Shown here piece after piece: positions 53,996-63,670 of a stretch of 64,000 nt of DNA. Numbering within the stretch: position 1 is the first letter of the stretch; the number at the start of each line of letters is the position of its first letter. The notes beneath the pieces are model-generated. The model ran no database searches, was not told the origin of the DNA, and saw nothing but the letters and a program-made list of their open reading frames with translations. Made by a program: the position numbers and the translations under genes. The stretch comes from an uncultured Acidobacteriota bacterium (GTDB taxonomy: Bacteria > Acidobacteriota > Blastocatellia > Pyrinomonadales > Pyrinomonadaceae). The DNA lies in contig CALMAH010000015.1 of the NCBI GenBank assembly GCA_937859595.1, positions 124,001 to 188,000 on the forward strand, written 5' to 3'.

Positions 53996-55666
53996 ATGTC
54001 CGTAAGAGTACGTTTTGCACCGTCACCGACGGGGTATCTTCACATCGGTTCGGCGAGGACCGCGCTTTTTAACTACTTATACGCCCGCAACACCGGCGGA
54101 AAGTTCCTTCTTCGCATTGAGGACACGGATCTCGCTCGCTCGACTGAAGAATCGACCCGGTCGATACTCGACGGGCTCAATTGGCTTGGATTTGCCCCGG
54201 ACGAGGAGATAGTGTTTCAGTCCGACAACGCCGAGAAACACCGGGCCGCGGCTCGGCGTTTGCTCGAAGAGGGAAAAGCATATCGTGATTTCACACCGAA
54301 AGAAGCGCCGACGGATGCGAACGTAAAAGAAGCGATAAAAGAACGGGCTCGGGCACAGGGTGCGGATAAGAATATGCGGGACAATCCGTATCGGCATCTC
54401 TCGACAGACGAATCAGATGAGCGTGCCGCGGCCGGTGATCCATTCGCGATCCGGCTGAAGGTTCCGACGGAGGGCAATACATCGTTTGAAGATCAGGTCT
54501 ATGGACTGCAGGAACGAGACTATGCCGACACCGAGGACCTTGTGCTGCTTCGTTCAGACGGGCATCCGCTTTATAACCTTGCAGTGGTTTGCGACGACAT
54601 TGAGATGCAGATAACACATGTCATTCGCGGGCAGGACCACCTTACGAACACACACAAACAGATCTTGATCTACGAAGCTCTCGGGGTGACGCCGCCTACG
54701 TTCGCACACCTGCCGCTGATAATGGCTCCGAATAAAGGTAAGCTGTCCAAGCGTAAACACGGCGAGGTTGTTTCGATGACAACCTATCGCGATGCGGGAT
54801 TTTTGCCGGAAGCATTTCGTAATTATTTGGCATTGCTCGGATGGTCGGCCGGAGAGGAGCAGGAGATATATTCGCTCGACGAACTTATTCAGAAATTTTC
54901 GCTCGAAGGCATTCATCGCTCGAACGCGGTCTTTAATTTCAGCCAGGACGATCCTCGAAAATGGACCGACGACAAGGCACAATGGATGAACGCCGAATAC
55001 ATCCGCACGATGCCGCTCGACAAACTGCTTCCGCACGTAAAGGCCGAGCTAAAGGCGAACAAACTCTGGCGTGAGGAATACGAACCCGATGGACGAGCTC
55101 TCACGGCAACGATTCCTTCGACCGAAGCACAAGTTTTCGAAGCCGGTACCGAAATGGCAGACCGTCCCGAAGCGATCGCCATCGAACCGCTCGAGATCGG
55201 CACTTACGATTGGTACATCCGCACGGTCGATCTGATCCGGGCGAGATTTTTTACCATCAAAGATTTCTCGTCGCAGGGCCGAGCTTATTTCAGCGAAGAT
55301 TTCGATTTCGACCCCGCGGCGATCGCAAAGAATCTGACCAAGTTCCCGGATCTAAAACAATGGCTGCCCGAACTCGCCGATCGCTTTGAGGCCGAGTTTG
55401 CACAGAGCTCCCCTCCTTACGAAGGAGGGGTGGACGTAGCTTTGAGCGGACGGGGTGGTTCTCTGCCGTTCAACGAATCCAACATCGAAACCGTCGTCAA
55501 AGCCTTCACCGAAGAAAAAGGCACCAAGCTTGGCGTGATCATGAACGGAGCCCGAACTCTGCTCACAGGCGTCGCCGTCGGCCCATCAATGCTCTCGGTC
55601 TTCGAGATCACCGGCCTCGAACGAACGATAATGCGCCTCCGAAGCCAGTTGCCATGGAGACTTTAG
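53996..55666 (+). CDS. gltX: Glutamyl-tRNA synthetase
   Basis: This 556-residue class I synthetase starts VRVRFAPSPTGYLHIGSARTALFNYLYAR, with the HIGH-type motif (HIGS), and has the KMSKS-type motif KLSKRKHG near 250. It charges tRNA-Glu (and possibly tRNA-Gln). The anticodon-binding region contains an in-frame insertion (about residues 471-491, SSPPYEGGVDVALSGRGGS) encoded by a palindromic repeat at 55405-55466. The rest is collinear with the family. Confidence 0.95.
   Translation: MSVRVRFAPSPTGYLHIGSARTALFNYLYARNTGGKFLLRIEDTDLARSTEESTRSILDGLNWLGFAPDEEIVFQSDNAEKHRAAARRLLEEGKAYRDFTPKEAPTDANVKEAIKERARAQGADKNMRDNPYRHLSTDESDERAAAGDPFAIRLKVPTEGNTSFEDQVYGLQERDYADTEDLVLLRSDGHPLYNLAVVCDDIEMQITHVIRGQDHLTNTHKQILIYEALGVTPPTFAHLPLIMAPNKGKLSKRKHGEVVSMTTYRDAGFLPEAFRNYLALLGWSAGEEQEIYSLDELIQKFSLEGIHRSNAVFNFSQDDPRKWTDDKAQWMNAEYIRTMPLDKLLPHVKAELKANKLWREEYEPDGRALTATIPSTEAQVFEAGTEMADRPEAIAIEPLEIGTYDWYIRTVDLIRARFFTIKDFSSQGRAYFSEDFDFDPAAIAKNLTKFPDLKQWLPELADRFEAEFAQSSPPYEGGVDVALSGRGGSLPFNESNIETVVKAFTEEKGTKLGVIMNGARTLLTGVAVGPSMLSVFEITGLERTIMRLRSQLPWRL
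55405..55466 (+). repeat. Palindromic repeat element inserted in frame in gltX
   Basis: CCCCTCCTT-ACG-AAGGAGGGG (55410-55430) is a perfect 9-base-pair hairpin, followed by TGGACGTAGCTTTGAGCGGA and CGGGGTGGTT. Such sequences are usually intergenic repeats in many bacterial genomes. Here it is translated in frame, adding about 21 residues to gltX without a stop. Confidence 0.75.
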
Positions 55667-55667
55667 A

Positions 55668-56738
55668 ATGTCCCTGTTTAGACAAAAAAGGACTTCGAAA
55701 TTGGAGTTCGTCGATCCAACAAGATGTCAGATCAGCGTCAAAGTATCTACCCGAGAACTTGAATCATTAGTCAAAAACCAATCAGTTAAGACAATTCAGT
55801 TCGTCGAACCGTTAGAAATTGATGATTTCCAGAATCTAGAGACGATCATTTTTTCGAAGCGTAAGGACATTTCGTTACGGGCCTACGGGCATTATTCATC
55901 GATCTGTGACTTATCGCTTTTGAAGTATGTTCCATCCGTTCGAAAGTTTAGCGCGGACGCTTTGATGACGGTTTCTAATATCGATGCGGTAACTGAGATC
56001 GAAGACATCGAAGAACTCTGGGTTGACGTTTATGACTTGTCGAATTTTGATTTTCTAGATCGATTGCCGCTAACCCTAAGGACCTTAGGTCTCGGTCAAA
56101 CTTCGTCAAAGCGGCCTTCGATCGAGGCCATCTCGCGTTTCGATCAACTAACCTACCTCTATCTCGAACGACAGCAAAAAGGAATTGACTCAATACAGTC
56201 ACTTAAAGATCTTGAGAGGATCGTTTTGAAATCAATCTCTACAGAAGACCTCAATTATCTGATCGGCTTGGAGAAGTTGTGGTCGGTCGACATTAAACTC
56301 GGCGGGATTAAGGACTTTACAGCCCTATCGTCCCTACCGAATCTGAAGTATCTTGAACTATGGATGGTTCGTGCTCTCAACGATCTTTCATTCATTTCCT
56401 CGATCGCTTCACTTCAGAATCTGTTTCTCCAATCACTGAAGCAGGTTTCAGCACTACCCGATCTTGCTAGCTTAAAACGATTGCGACGAATTTATCTTGA
56501 AGATCTTAAGGGCCTGACAGATCTCACTGCTCTGGAGTCCGCGCCCGCGTTGAAAGAATTCGTCTACGTATCGGCTCAAAATCAAACCCTTGAAAGCCTT
56601 GTGCCTGTTTTGTTGAATCCGAAAACGAAATTCATAAGCTGCGGTTTCGGTAGTGAAAAGAGGAACGTGGAGTTTGCAGAACTGATGAAAACGTATGGCA
56701 AATCGCCCTTTCTTTACTCAGATTTTGAATATCAATAG
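55668..56738 (+). CDS. Leucine-rich-repeat-like protein
   Basis: This 356-residue protein starts one base after the gltX stop codon. From about residue 60 to 320 it shows repeating LRR-type units, for example LRTLGLGQTSSKRPSIEAIS, LTYLYLERQQKGIDSIQSL and LKYLELWMVRALNDLSFISS. No signal peptide is visible, so it is probably cytoplasmic. LRR proteins generally bind other proteins. Its base composition is lower in G+C than gltX, suggesting separate acquisition. Confidence 0.8.
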   Translation: MSLFRQKRTSKLEFVDPTRCQISVKVSTRELESLVKNQSVKTIQFVEPLEIDDFQNLETIIFSKRKDISLRAYGHYSSICDLSLLKYVPSVRKFSADALMTVSNIDAVTEIEDIEELWVDVYDLSNFDFLDRLPLTLRTLGLGQTSSKRPSIEAISRFDQLTYLYLERQQKGIDSIQSLKDLERIVLKSISTEDLNYLIGLEKLWSVDIKLGGIKDFTALSSLPNLKYLELWMVRALNDLSFISSIASLQNLFLQSLKQVSALPDLASLKRLRRIYLEDLKGLTDLTALESAPALKEFVYVSAQNQTLESLVPVLLNPKTKFISCGFGSEKRNVEFAELMKTYGKSPFLYSDFEYQ

Positions 56739-56828
56739 TTTGGGAACTGGCGAGTAGTCCTTTTCTGTTCTAACGCGAGTGAAACGAAGCGGGGTAAAAG
56801 AAGGAAAACAGAGGATTCGAACACACAA

Positions 56829-58091
56829 GTGAAAGCCCTTTTAATCTCAATGGGAACTCGCGTTGATGTTGAGCCGTTTTTGGCAGTGGGCGAGGTGTTA
56901 AGCGAAAGAGGTTGGGAGGTCGTTTGTCTTTTCCCCGAGCAGTTTCGCGGGATGACAGAGGCGATGGGGTTTGGGTTTCATGGGTTTAGCGAAGAGTTTC
57001 TGAAGCTGATCGATGGCACGGACGCGAAAGAGATCTTAGGCGGCGAAGGCGGTGTTTTGAGTCGTTTGAAAAATTGGCTTTCGCTTGCTCGGAAAGGAAT
57101 GAAGCTGGCCCGCGAATCGGTCGAAATTCAACACCGCGTCACACTCGACGAATCTCCCGACCGCATCATCTACCACCCGAAATGCAACACCGCGATCGTC
57201 TGGGGCATGGCGAATTCGGGCAAGGCGATCCAGCTTGCACCGATCCCCGGTCTTGCTCACGCGGTCGATGACTTTGCCCCGATGTGGAAAGACCTTGGCC
57301 GGACGATCAACAATACAAGCTATAGGCTGATCAATTGGTTCAAGGCGTTCGCTGTGAAGAGATTTTCGAAGAAGCTGACCAAAGATCACGGCATTAGAAA
57401 GCTTTCCGTCTCCGCGATCAACAAGGCGATGCTCGAAACCGAAAAGACCATCTACACCGTCACGCCCAGCCTTTTCGAACGTCCCGAATATTGGCCCGAA
57501 ACGGCACAGGTGGTCGGCTATTTCGAGCGGAATAAGGCAGCGAATTGGACGCCTGACGAACGGCTTCTCAAGTTTCTTGAAAGCCACAAAAAGATCGTTT
57601 TCATCAGTTTTGGAAGTATGACGAACACGAAGCCGCGTGAGAAGACCGAGGCGATAGTCAATGTGCTGAAGCGAAACAATATTCCCGCGATAATCAACAC
57701 ATCGTGGGGTGGGCTTTGCGAGATAAACGATGCGCCCGAGCACGTTTTGTTCGTCATCGACGTGCCCTATGACTGGCTCTATCCGCACGTCTATGCCGTC
57801 GTCCATCACGGCGGTTCGGGCTCGACGCATATGGCGATGAAATACGGCCTTCCGGCTCTTGTCGTTCCGCATGCTCTCGACCAGCCATTTTGGGCACGGA
57901 AAGTTCACGAAAAAGGACTCGGGCCGGAAGGTTTGCCGATCAATGCCCTCGATGAAAATGAACTTGAAAAGCGGCTACTGGAACTTCTCGATAACAAGGA
58001 ACTCAGGGCCAATGCCGCTGCCATGAGCGAACAGATGGGTTCCGAAAGCGACATAGACGCCCTGTACGAATTGATCTTGAAAACGCGCTAG
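56829..58091 (+). CDS. Family 1-type (UGT-like) glycosyltransferase
   Basis: This 420-residue GT-B enzyme starts at GTG with VKALLISMGTRVDVEPFLAV. The C-terminal nucleotide-sugar motif HHGGSGSTHMAMKYGLPALVVPHALDQPFWA (about 318-348) resembles sterol/macrolide UDP-glycosyltransferases. The acceptor is unknown. Its stop overlaps the stop of the convergent Lrp/AsnC gene by four bases. Confidence 0.9.
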   Translation: MKALLISMGTRVDVEPFLAVGEVLSERGWEVVCLFPEQFRGMTEAMGFGFHGFSEEFLKLIDGTDAKEILGGEGGVLSRLKNWLSLARKGMKLARESVEIQHRVTLDESPDRIIYHPKCNTAIVWGMANSGKAIQLAPIPGLAHAVDDFAPMWKDLGRTINNTSYRLINWFKAFAVKRFSKKLTKDHGIRKLSVSAINKAMLETEKTIYTVTPSLFERPEYWPETAQVVGYFERNKAANWTPDERLLKFLESHKKIVFISFGSMTNTKPREKTEAIVNVLKRNNIPAIINTSWGGLCEINDAPEHVLFVIDVPYDWLYPHVYAVVHHGGSGSTHMAMKYGLPALVVPHALDQPFWARKVHEKGLGPEGLPINALDENELEKRLLELLDNKELRANAAAMSEQMGSESDIDALYELILKTR

Positions 58092-58522
58092 ACCTCTATT
58101 ACCCTTCGCTTCACCGGCGAGGAGAGGACGATGGCGGTGGTTGTTATTCCGTAGGGGGTCAGTTTGTCGATGATCTCCTGCAGATGTTCGACCGACGAGA
58201 CGGCGACCTTCATGATGAATGAATCGCCGCCCGTCCCGCGGTGGCATTCGAGCACTTCGTTCGATTCCTGAGCGACCTCGATGATGTGGCTGTAATCGAC
58301 GCCAGTAATGCTCATTCGGACGAAAGCGGTTATCGGCAGACCTACCTTTGTCGTGTCGATCTCGGCACGATAGCCGATAATGATCCCTGCATCTTCGAGC
58401 TTTCGAACCCTCTCGATGACGGCGGGCGTCGTCAGGCAAACGCGCCGGCCTAGCTCTGCATAGCTGAGACGGGCGTCCTGTTGCAGTTCCGCGAGCAACT
58501 TCTTATCTATCTCATCTATCAT
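58088..58522 (-). CDS. Lrp/AsnC family regulator
   Basis: This 144-residue regulator has an N-terminal HTH (IDKKLLAELQQDARLSYAELG, LTTPAVIERVRKLEDAGII) and a C-terminal RAM ligand-binding domain (about 65-144). It diverges from phhA, so it most probably controls the phenylalanine/tyrosine catabolic genes in response to an amino acid. The shared intergenic region (58523-58728) is AT-rich; no specific operator was identified. Confidence 0.92.
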   Translation of the reverse strand: MIDEIDKKLLAELQQDARLSYAELGRRVCLTTPAVIERVRKLEDAGIIIGYRAEIDTTKVGLPITAFVRMSITGVDYSHIIEVAQESNEVLECHRGTGGDSFIMKVAVSSVEHLQEIIDKLTPYGITTTAIVLSSPVKRRVIEV

Positions 58523-58728
58523 TCCAAAAGCGACGGAAGCCGCGATTGCCAGCTTAGCATAAAATATAAAGCAACAGACATAAATAAACTAATATTATTA
58601 AGCCCCTTGAGGATGAAAACTAATCAATGCTATTCAACACTGCGGCAATTTCTATTAGAATATATTATTCACAGATAACCCATCGTTTTCTCCCCGCATC
58701 GTATCGTATGAAAGGAGCCGCAAAACCA

Positions 58729-59640
58729 ATGCTTACAGAAACCGCCAGAACCGCCGCAAAAACAGATTTTCCGCTTGATAATTTTCACATCACAGACGCC
58801 GATCTTCCGGAATTTCGGGACATGCCCTTTGAGGACATCGAAGAGCTTGACCTTGACCATCCGGGAGCGAGCGATCCGGAATATCGCGAGCGGCGCGACT
58901 ACATAGCCAGCCTTGCAAAAAAGTTTCGCGAAACGGGCGAGATAACGGATGTAGAATATAACGAGCAGGAACAGGCCATCTGGCGGCACGTGGCCACTAA
59001 ACTCGCGGAACTCCACGAACGCCACGCCTCGCCATTTTATCTGCGAGCAAAACGCGACCTGGGCATCTCGAACGAGCGGATCCCGCAGCTGACGGAAATG
59101 AACCGGCGGCTGAAAGAGCTGACAAATTTCAGGCTGGCACCGATAGAAGGCCTCGTAGATACGCGTGCTTTTCTTAGCTGGCTTTCGTGGCGGACGATGC
59201 TCTCAACGCAGTACATACGCCACCACTCGCGGCCCGAATACACACCCGAGCCGGACATCGTCCACGAGGCGATCGGGCATATCCCGATGTTCACCAACCA
59301 GAACTTTGCCGATTTTTCACAGTTCATCGGCCACGGCGCGAGAATCGCAACCGATAAGCAGATCGAAGAGCTGGGGCGGCTATATTGGTTCACGGTGGAA
59401 TTCGGCCTGGTCGAGCACGAGGGCGACATTAAAGCTTACGGGGCAGGGCTGCTCTCAAGCTACGGCGAGCTTGAACACGCTTTTTCAGACAAGGTCGAGC
59501 GGCGGCCGTTCGTGCTTGAACAGGTCATCAAGCACGAATATACCTACAGCGATATGCAGCCGGTGCTCTACGTCATCCCGTCGTATGCTGAACTGAAAGA
59601 GGTGACGAGGAAGTATATTGAAACTTTTGGGTCGAAATAA
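58729..59640 (+). CDS. phhA: Phenylalanine 4-monooxygenase
   Basis: This 303-residue non-haem iron enzyme hydroxylates phenylalanine to tyrosine using tetrahydropterin. Iron ligands are visible: the two histidines in [10 protein letters not shown] and the Glu in [36 protein letters not shown] lines the active site. The ATG at 58729 follows AAAGGAG by 11 bases; an ATG at 58708 is possible. It starts the tyrosine catabolic cluster phhA-(GNAT)-hppD...hmgA. Confidence 0.95.
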   Translation: MLTETARTAAKTDFPLDNFHITDADLPEFRDMPFEDIEELDLDHPGASDPEYRERRDYIASLAKKFRETGEITDVEYNEQEQAIWRHVATKLAELHERHASPFYLRAKRDLGISNERIPQLTEMNRRLKELTNFRLAPIEGLVDTRAFLSWLSWRTMLSTQYIRHHSRPEYTPEPDIVHEAIGHIPMFTNQNFADFSQFIGHGARIATDKQIEELGRLYWFTVEFGLVEHEGDIKAYGAGLLSSYGELEHAFSDKVERRPFVLEQVIKHEYTYSDMQPVLYVIPSYAELKEVTRKYIETFGSK

Positions 59641-60036
59641 ATGATCGAATACAAGGTGAACGAACCCGTTGATGCAGCGGATGTTGTTGAACTATATCGA
59701 GATTCGGGTCTACCGCGACCGATAGACGACGAGGACCGGATCGGACGGATGCTAGCGGGCTCGAACCTGATAGTAACGGCCCGCGAGGACGGCCGCCTGA
59801 TCGGCATTTCGCGTTCGATAACCGATGGTGCCTGGAGCTGCTATCTTGCAGACCTGGCCGTTGCCACATCACACCAAAAGGCCGGTATCGGGCGAAAACT
59901 GATCGAATTGACAAAAGAAGGCGCCGGCGAAGAATCAATGGTTTTGTTACTCTCCGTCCCGACGGCCCTGGAATATTACCCAAAGATAGGGATGGAACGC
60001 CTCGATAATGCATTCATCATCTGGCGGGAGCAATGA
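59641..60036 (+). CDS. GNAT-family acetyltransferase
   Basis: This 131-residue protein begins immediately after the phhA stop codon. The motif A segment LADLAVATSHQKAGIGRKLIELTKEG and SVPTALEYYPKIGMERLDNAFI match GNAT enzymes. Its place between phhA and hppD suggests co-transcription; a role in aromatic amino acid catabolism is uncertain. Confidence 0.85.
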   Translation: MIEYKVNEPVDAADVVELYRDSGLPRPIDDEDRIGRMLAGSNLIVTAREDGRLIGISRSITDGAWSCYLADLAVATSHQKAGIGRKLIELTKEGAGEESMVLLLSVPTALEYYPKIGMERLDNAFIIWREQ

Positions 60037-60050
60037 TATAAAATAAGATA

Positions 60051-61238
60051 ATGACCGATACAAATAATCCACTAGGACTAAAAAGGATACATCACGTTGA
60101 GTTTTACGTTGGCAATGCAAAGCAGGCGGAGTTTTATTACCGCAAGGCGTTCGGCTTTTCGCGGCAGGCTTACCGCGGGCTCGAGACTGGCGACCGAGAG
60201 GTGACGAGCTATGTGATGCGGCAGAACAGAGTGAACTTTGTTCTGACCACGCCGCTTGTACCCGACCACCCGGCGGCCGAGCACATTAGGCAGCACGGCG
60301 ATGGGGTCCGCGATATCGCGTTTCAGGTCGAGGACGCCGACCACGCGTATAACGAGGCCGTAAAACGCGGAGCGAAGGGCGTTATCGAACCCCGCGACCT
60401 GACAGATGATAGTGGCTCGGTCCGCCACGCCGCCATCGCGACCTATGGCGACACGATCCACTCGTTCTACTCTTATAGAAGTGTCAGTAACCCGAACGTG
60501 AAGGAGGACGCAACGCACAGATCGTCGCCGTCCGGAACTGCGACGGCCGCGCAAACCGAGACCGTTTACGCCTACTCCGGTGCGTTCCTTCCCGGCTTTA
60601 CCGAACAAATCGTTCCCGGTGAGGATGTCGGGATTCAACTTGTCGATCATATCGTCGGCAATGTCGAGCTCGGGAAGATGAACTACTGGTGCGATTTTTA
60701 TCGCGACGTGATGGGTTTTGAGCGCTACATCACGTTTGACGACAAAGATATCTCGACCGAGTACTCCGCACTGATGTCGATCGTGATGAGCGACGGCCAG
60801 CACAATATCAAATTCCCGATCAACGAGCCCGCAGAGGGCAAAGGCGGTAAATCACAGATCCAAGAATATATAGACTTTTACGGCTCGGCCGGTGCCCAAC
60901 ACATTGCCCTGCTCTGCAAGGACATTCTTCACACCGTCAGCAAACTGCAGGATAACGGCATCGAATTCCTGCGGGTTCCTGACACTTATTACGAAGAGGT
61001 GCTCGACCGTGTCGGCCCTATCGACGAGGACATTAAGGACCTCCATCGCCTCGGCATTTTGGTTGACCGCGATGATGAAGGTTATCTGCTGCAGATCTTC
61101 ACCAAACCGGTCGAAGACCGTCCGACCGTCTTCTTCGAGATCCTCCAACGTAAAGGCTGCAAAGGCTTCGGCAAAGGCAACTTCAAGGCGCTTTTCGTCT
61201 CAATAGAAGAAGAACAAAGGCGACGGGGCAATCTGTAA
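60051..61238 (+). CDS. hppD: 4-hydroxyphenylpyruvate dioxygenase
   Basis: This 395-residue double VOC-fold enzyme converts 4-hydroxyphenylpyruvate to homogentisate. Iron ligands are His in [18 protein letters not shown], His in [12 protein letters not shown] and Glu in [21 protein letters not shown]. The sequence is full length. It follows the GNAT gene by 14 bases and feeds homogentisate to hmgA at the window end. Confidence 0.96.
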   Translation: MTDTNNPLGLKRIHHVEFYVGNAKQAEFYYRKAFGFSRQAYRGLETGDREVTSYVMRQNRVNFVLTTPLVPDHPAAEHIRQHGDGVRDIAFQVEDADHAYNEAVKRGAKGVIEPRDLTDDSGSVRHAAIATYGDTIHSFYSYRSVSNPNVKEDATHRSSPSGTATAAQTETVYAYSGAFLPGFTEQIVPGEDVGIQLVDHIVGNVELGKMNYWCDFYRDVMGFERYITFDDKDISTEYSALMSIVMSDGQHNIKFPINEPAEGKGGKSQIQEYIDFYGSAGAQHIALLCKDILHTVSKLQDNGIEFLRVPDTYYEEVLDRVGPIDEDIKDLHRLGILVDRDDEGYLLQIFTKPVEDRPTVFFEILQRKGCKGFGKGNFKALFVSIEEEQRRRGNL

Positions 61239-61246
61239 TAATCACA

Positions 61247-61798
61247 ATGTGGGGTGTTATGAGGTGTACTATTCGATTCGTTCTACTGTTCATTTTTCTT
61301 TCGGTCGGCGTTCAAGCTCAATCGCGTTTAGAGCTAAAGAACAAAGCGATAGATAACGATCTTCTCACTACGATCCTCAATCTGAGCGAGATGAAAGAAC
61401 TTAAACCCAAGCGCCCCGTGGATAGTAATTTCTTTTTTCGGCTTTATTCTCTCGATGATATATCAAACGCCACGGCTGACAGCGATGACGAGGATAATTC
61501 CTCAGAATACTGCGCGCCGGACGTTGAGACAGAAGTCGTTTGCGGCTTCCGGTATTTTTTGGCCGTGCACAATGGTGATATAGGCTTCCCGGGCGTAGTA
61601 TACGACCTAGGACTGGTTGGCGAGATCTCGAAAATCGAGTTGCTGAAGAAAACTGATCATGACGTTGACCGACTTCACTTGGAAGTGACGAACTATCCTG
61701 CCCATGCATTTAAGCTTAATCCCAAATTAACCAAGAGAACAAAGAAATTTGAAATTATCGTTAGATTGGACGGACTTGAGATCAAAGAACGAAATTAA
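61247..61798 (+). CDS. Hypothetical secreted protein
   Basis: Not recognised. This 183-residue protein has a signal peptide (about 5-25, TIRFVLLFIFLSVGVQAQS), followed by an acidic middle (ATADSDDEDNSSEYC) and two cysteines (in EYCAP and VVCGF) that could pair. ATG 61247 or 61259 could be the start. It sits 8 bases after hppD. Confidence 0.6.
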   Translation: MWGVMRCTIRFVLLFIFLSVGVQAQSRLELKNKAIDNDLLTTILNLSEMKELKPKRPVDSNFFFRLYSLDDISNATADSDDEDNSSEYCAPDVETEVVCGFRYFLAVHNGDIGFPGVVYDLGLVGEISKIELLKKTDHDVDRLHLEVTNYPAHAFKLNPKLTKRTKKFEIIVRLDGLEIKERN

Positions 61799-61812
61799 CC
61801 CTATTCTGTACA

Positions 61813-62253
61813 ATGGATTTCCAATGCGGAAGTGCCGACCTGGATGCCTTGAAAGAACTGTTAGCAGTCTTTGCTGACGCATTCGAGGATCAAGTATCTT
61901 ATCAGTCGGCGGTCCCTTCTGACCAGTATCTAGACAAATTGCTAGCGCGTGAGGATTTCATTCCGCTGGTGGCAGTCGCGGATGGCCGGGTTGTCGGCGG
62001 CTTGGCGGCTTATGTTCTGACGAAGTTTGAGCAGGAGCGGAGTGAGATCTACATTTACGACCTTGCCGTGCAAGAAGAATATCGCCGTCGCGGTATCGCC
62101 ACCGGTCTAATAAACAAGCTTCGCGAGGTCGCCCGCGAGATCGGTGCATGGGTCATTTACGTTCAGGCTGACCATAGCGACGAACCGGCCATCAAGCTTT
62201 ATGAATCGCTCGGCATCCGCGAAGACGTGCTCCATTTTGATATTAAACCCTGA
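61813..62253 (+). CDS. AAC(3)-I-type aminoglycoside 3-N-acetyltransferase homologue
   Basis: This 146-residue GNAT protein has a C-terminal two thirds that matches the AAC(3)-I family I recall very closely: VVGGLAAYVLTKFEQ, RSEIYIYDLAVQEEYRRRGI and SLGIREDVLHFDI. AAC(3)-I enzymes acetylate gentamicin-type aminoglycosides. Whether this chromosomal homologue acts on drugs is unknown; no integron or transposon signature was seen. Confidence 0.8.
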   Translation: MDFQCGSADLDALKELLAVFADAFEDQVSYQSAVPSDQYLDKLLAREDFIPLVAVADGRVVGGLAAYVLTKFEQERSEIYIYDLAVQEEYRRRGIATGLINKLREVAREIGAWVIYVQADHSDEPAIKLYESLGIREDVLHFDIKP

Positions 62254-62280
62254 GCAACCGGCTAGAATGGAGATGAATTC

Positions 62281-62520
62281 ATGAGTTTCATCCAGCGAAT
62301 AGTTAAGACTATTCTTCCGCGAAATTGGGGCGAGTCGATCGAAACTGAATCCCGTGAATGGATGATCTCCTGTCCTTGCGGATACAGCAGGTCTGTATGG
62401 GAGATTGGCGGCATTCGTTGGAAAGCAAAGGGCGTGAGAACTGTTTTGATGATGTGCCAACGGTGCCGCGAGCGGACGATGCATAAGATCTCCAGAGATG
62501 GGACGGGTGAAGTTCAATGA
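62281..62520 (+). CDS. Small zinc-ribbon-like hypothetical protein
   Basis: This 79-residue protein carries a CPCGYS pair and a CQRC pair (residues about 31-33 and 59-62), a likely metal site. Not recognised. It overlaps the next GNAT gene by four bases (ATGA). Confidence 0.6.
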   Translation: MSFIQRIVKTILPRNWGESIETESREWMISCPCGYSRSVWEIGGIRWKAKGVRTVLMMCQRCRERTMHKISRDGTGEVQ

Positions 62521-62981
62521 GCGCGTATGAGTTCAATTTTAGACCTTACGTCAGCGAGAACCTCGAAGATGTGGTCGCCATTTTCCGCACGAACATCCCG
62601 AAATATTTCGTCCCGGCCGAAGAGCAGGAACTCCGCGAATATCTTACCGATCACCCTGAGGACTATTATCTACTCGAATCGGGCGGTGAGATCGTTGCGG
62701 CAGGCGGGATCGCGTTAAACTCGGATAACACCGTATCGCTCTGTTGGGGAATGGTCCGCAACGACCTCATCGGAACCGGCATTGGTAAAAGATTGACAGA
62801 GTTCAGGCTTGCAAAAGCTCGCGAACGATTCGGCCCGGTTCCGGTAAAGATAAGCACTTCACAACACACCAGCGGTTTCTACGAAAAGCTTGGTTTCCAG
62901 ATGGGGGAATTGACCCCAAATGGTTTCGGGCCGGGATTGGATAGATGTAATATGGTGCTTACAACTGAAAGGGCATTATGA
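62517..62981 (+). CDS. GNAT-family acetyltransferase
   Basis: This 154-residue GNAT protein has LCWGMVRNDLIGTGIGKRLTEFRL (motif A) and TSGFYEKLGFQMGE. It is coupled by four-base overlaps to the genes on both sides. Substrate unknown. Confidence 0.88.
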   Translation: MSAYEFNFRPYVSENLEDVVAIFRTNIPKYFVPAEEQELREYLTDHPEDYYLLESGGEIVAAGGIALNSDNTVSLCWGMVRNDLIGTGIGKRLTEFRLAKARERFGPVPVKISTSQHTSGFYEKLGFQMGELTPNGFGPGLDRCNMVLTTERAL

Positions 62982-63664
62982 AACTGAGATCAAATAAAGC
63001 CAAGTTCCTCGTGCTAGCGTTTTCGTTAGCCGCTTTATGTTTGCATGCGTTCGGGCAAGAGATCCGGGATCAAAAGGAGGCAGAACGCATATATCGGCTG
63101 TCTCTAGAGCAGAGCAAATACAATAGATTGTACTTCGACGAAGCAGACCGGTGTCGAAAACTCAACAGCGAACAGAAGTATGACGAGGCGATAGTCGTCT
63201 GCAAGAGATCGATAGTCTATGCCGAAAAATTGCCTGCCAGCCGAGTGCTTGAAAGACAAGCAGGATATATCCAGATCGGGATAGCCTACCTTCGAAAGAG
63301 AAAGCCAAACGAAGCGTTGGAGTACTTCGAGAAAGGTTTTGTGGTCGGAGAATCGCTTCTCGATGAAACTGATGTCGAGACTGGGGAGATCTACTTTCTC
63401 ATAGGGCAAGCACACCACATCGATAAGAATATTGAACGAGCGAGTGAGTTCTATGATAAGGCCGAGACGTCAGTCCGAGCGGCATTTGACGAAATGGGCG
63501 AAGATGGAGATGAGTTTAGGGCACGCTATCCGAAGATCGTCTGGTATATTCTTGAGGCTCACTTGATGCTGTTCGAAGAAATAGAAGAGCACGAAAGGGC
63601 AGAGGCGATCCGGAAGCGTACTCGCGAATTTGAGATCGCGTTTCGAAAATACTTAGATCACTAA
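62978..63664 (+). CDS. Secreted TPR protein
   Basis: This 228-residue protein has an N-terminal signal (about 8-27) and a TPR-like solenoid: LNSEQKYDEAIVVCKRSIVY, YLRKRKPNEALEYFEKGFVV and IDKNIERASEFYDKAETSV. It overlaps the GNAT gene by four bases and ends 6 bases before hmgA. A function in the cluster is not evident. Confidence 0.8.
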   Translation: MKLRSNKAKFLVLAFSLAALCLHAFGQEIRDQKEAERIYRLSLEQSKYNRLYFDEADRCRKLNSEQKYDEAIVVCKRSIVYAEKLPASRVLERQAGYIQIGIAYLRKRKPNEALEYFEKGFVVGESLLDETDVETGEIYFLIGQAHHIDKNIERASEFYDKAETSVRAAFDEMGEDGDEFRARYPKIVWYILEAHLMLFEEIEEHERAEAIRKRTREFEIAFRKYLDH

Positions 63665-63670
63665 AACCAA

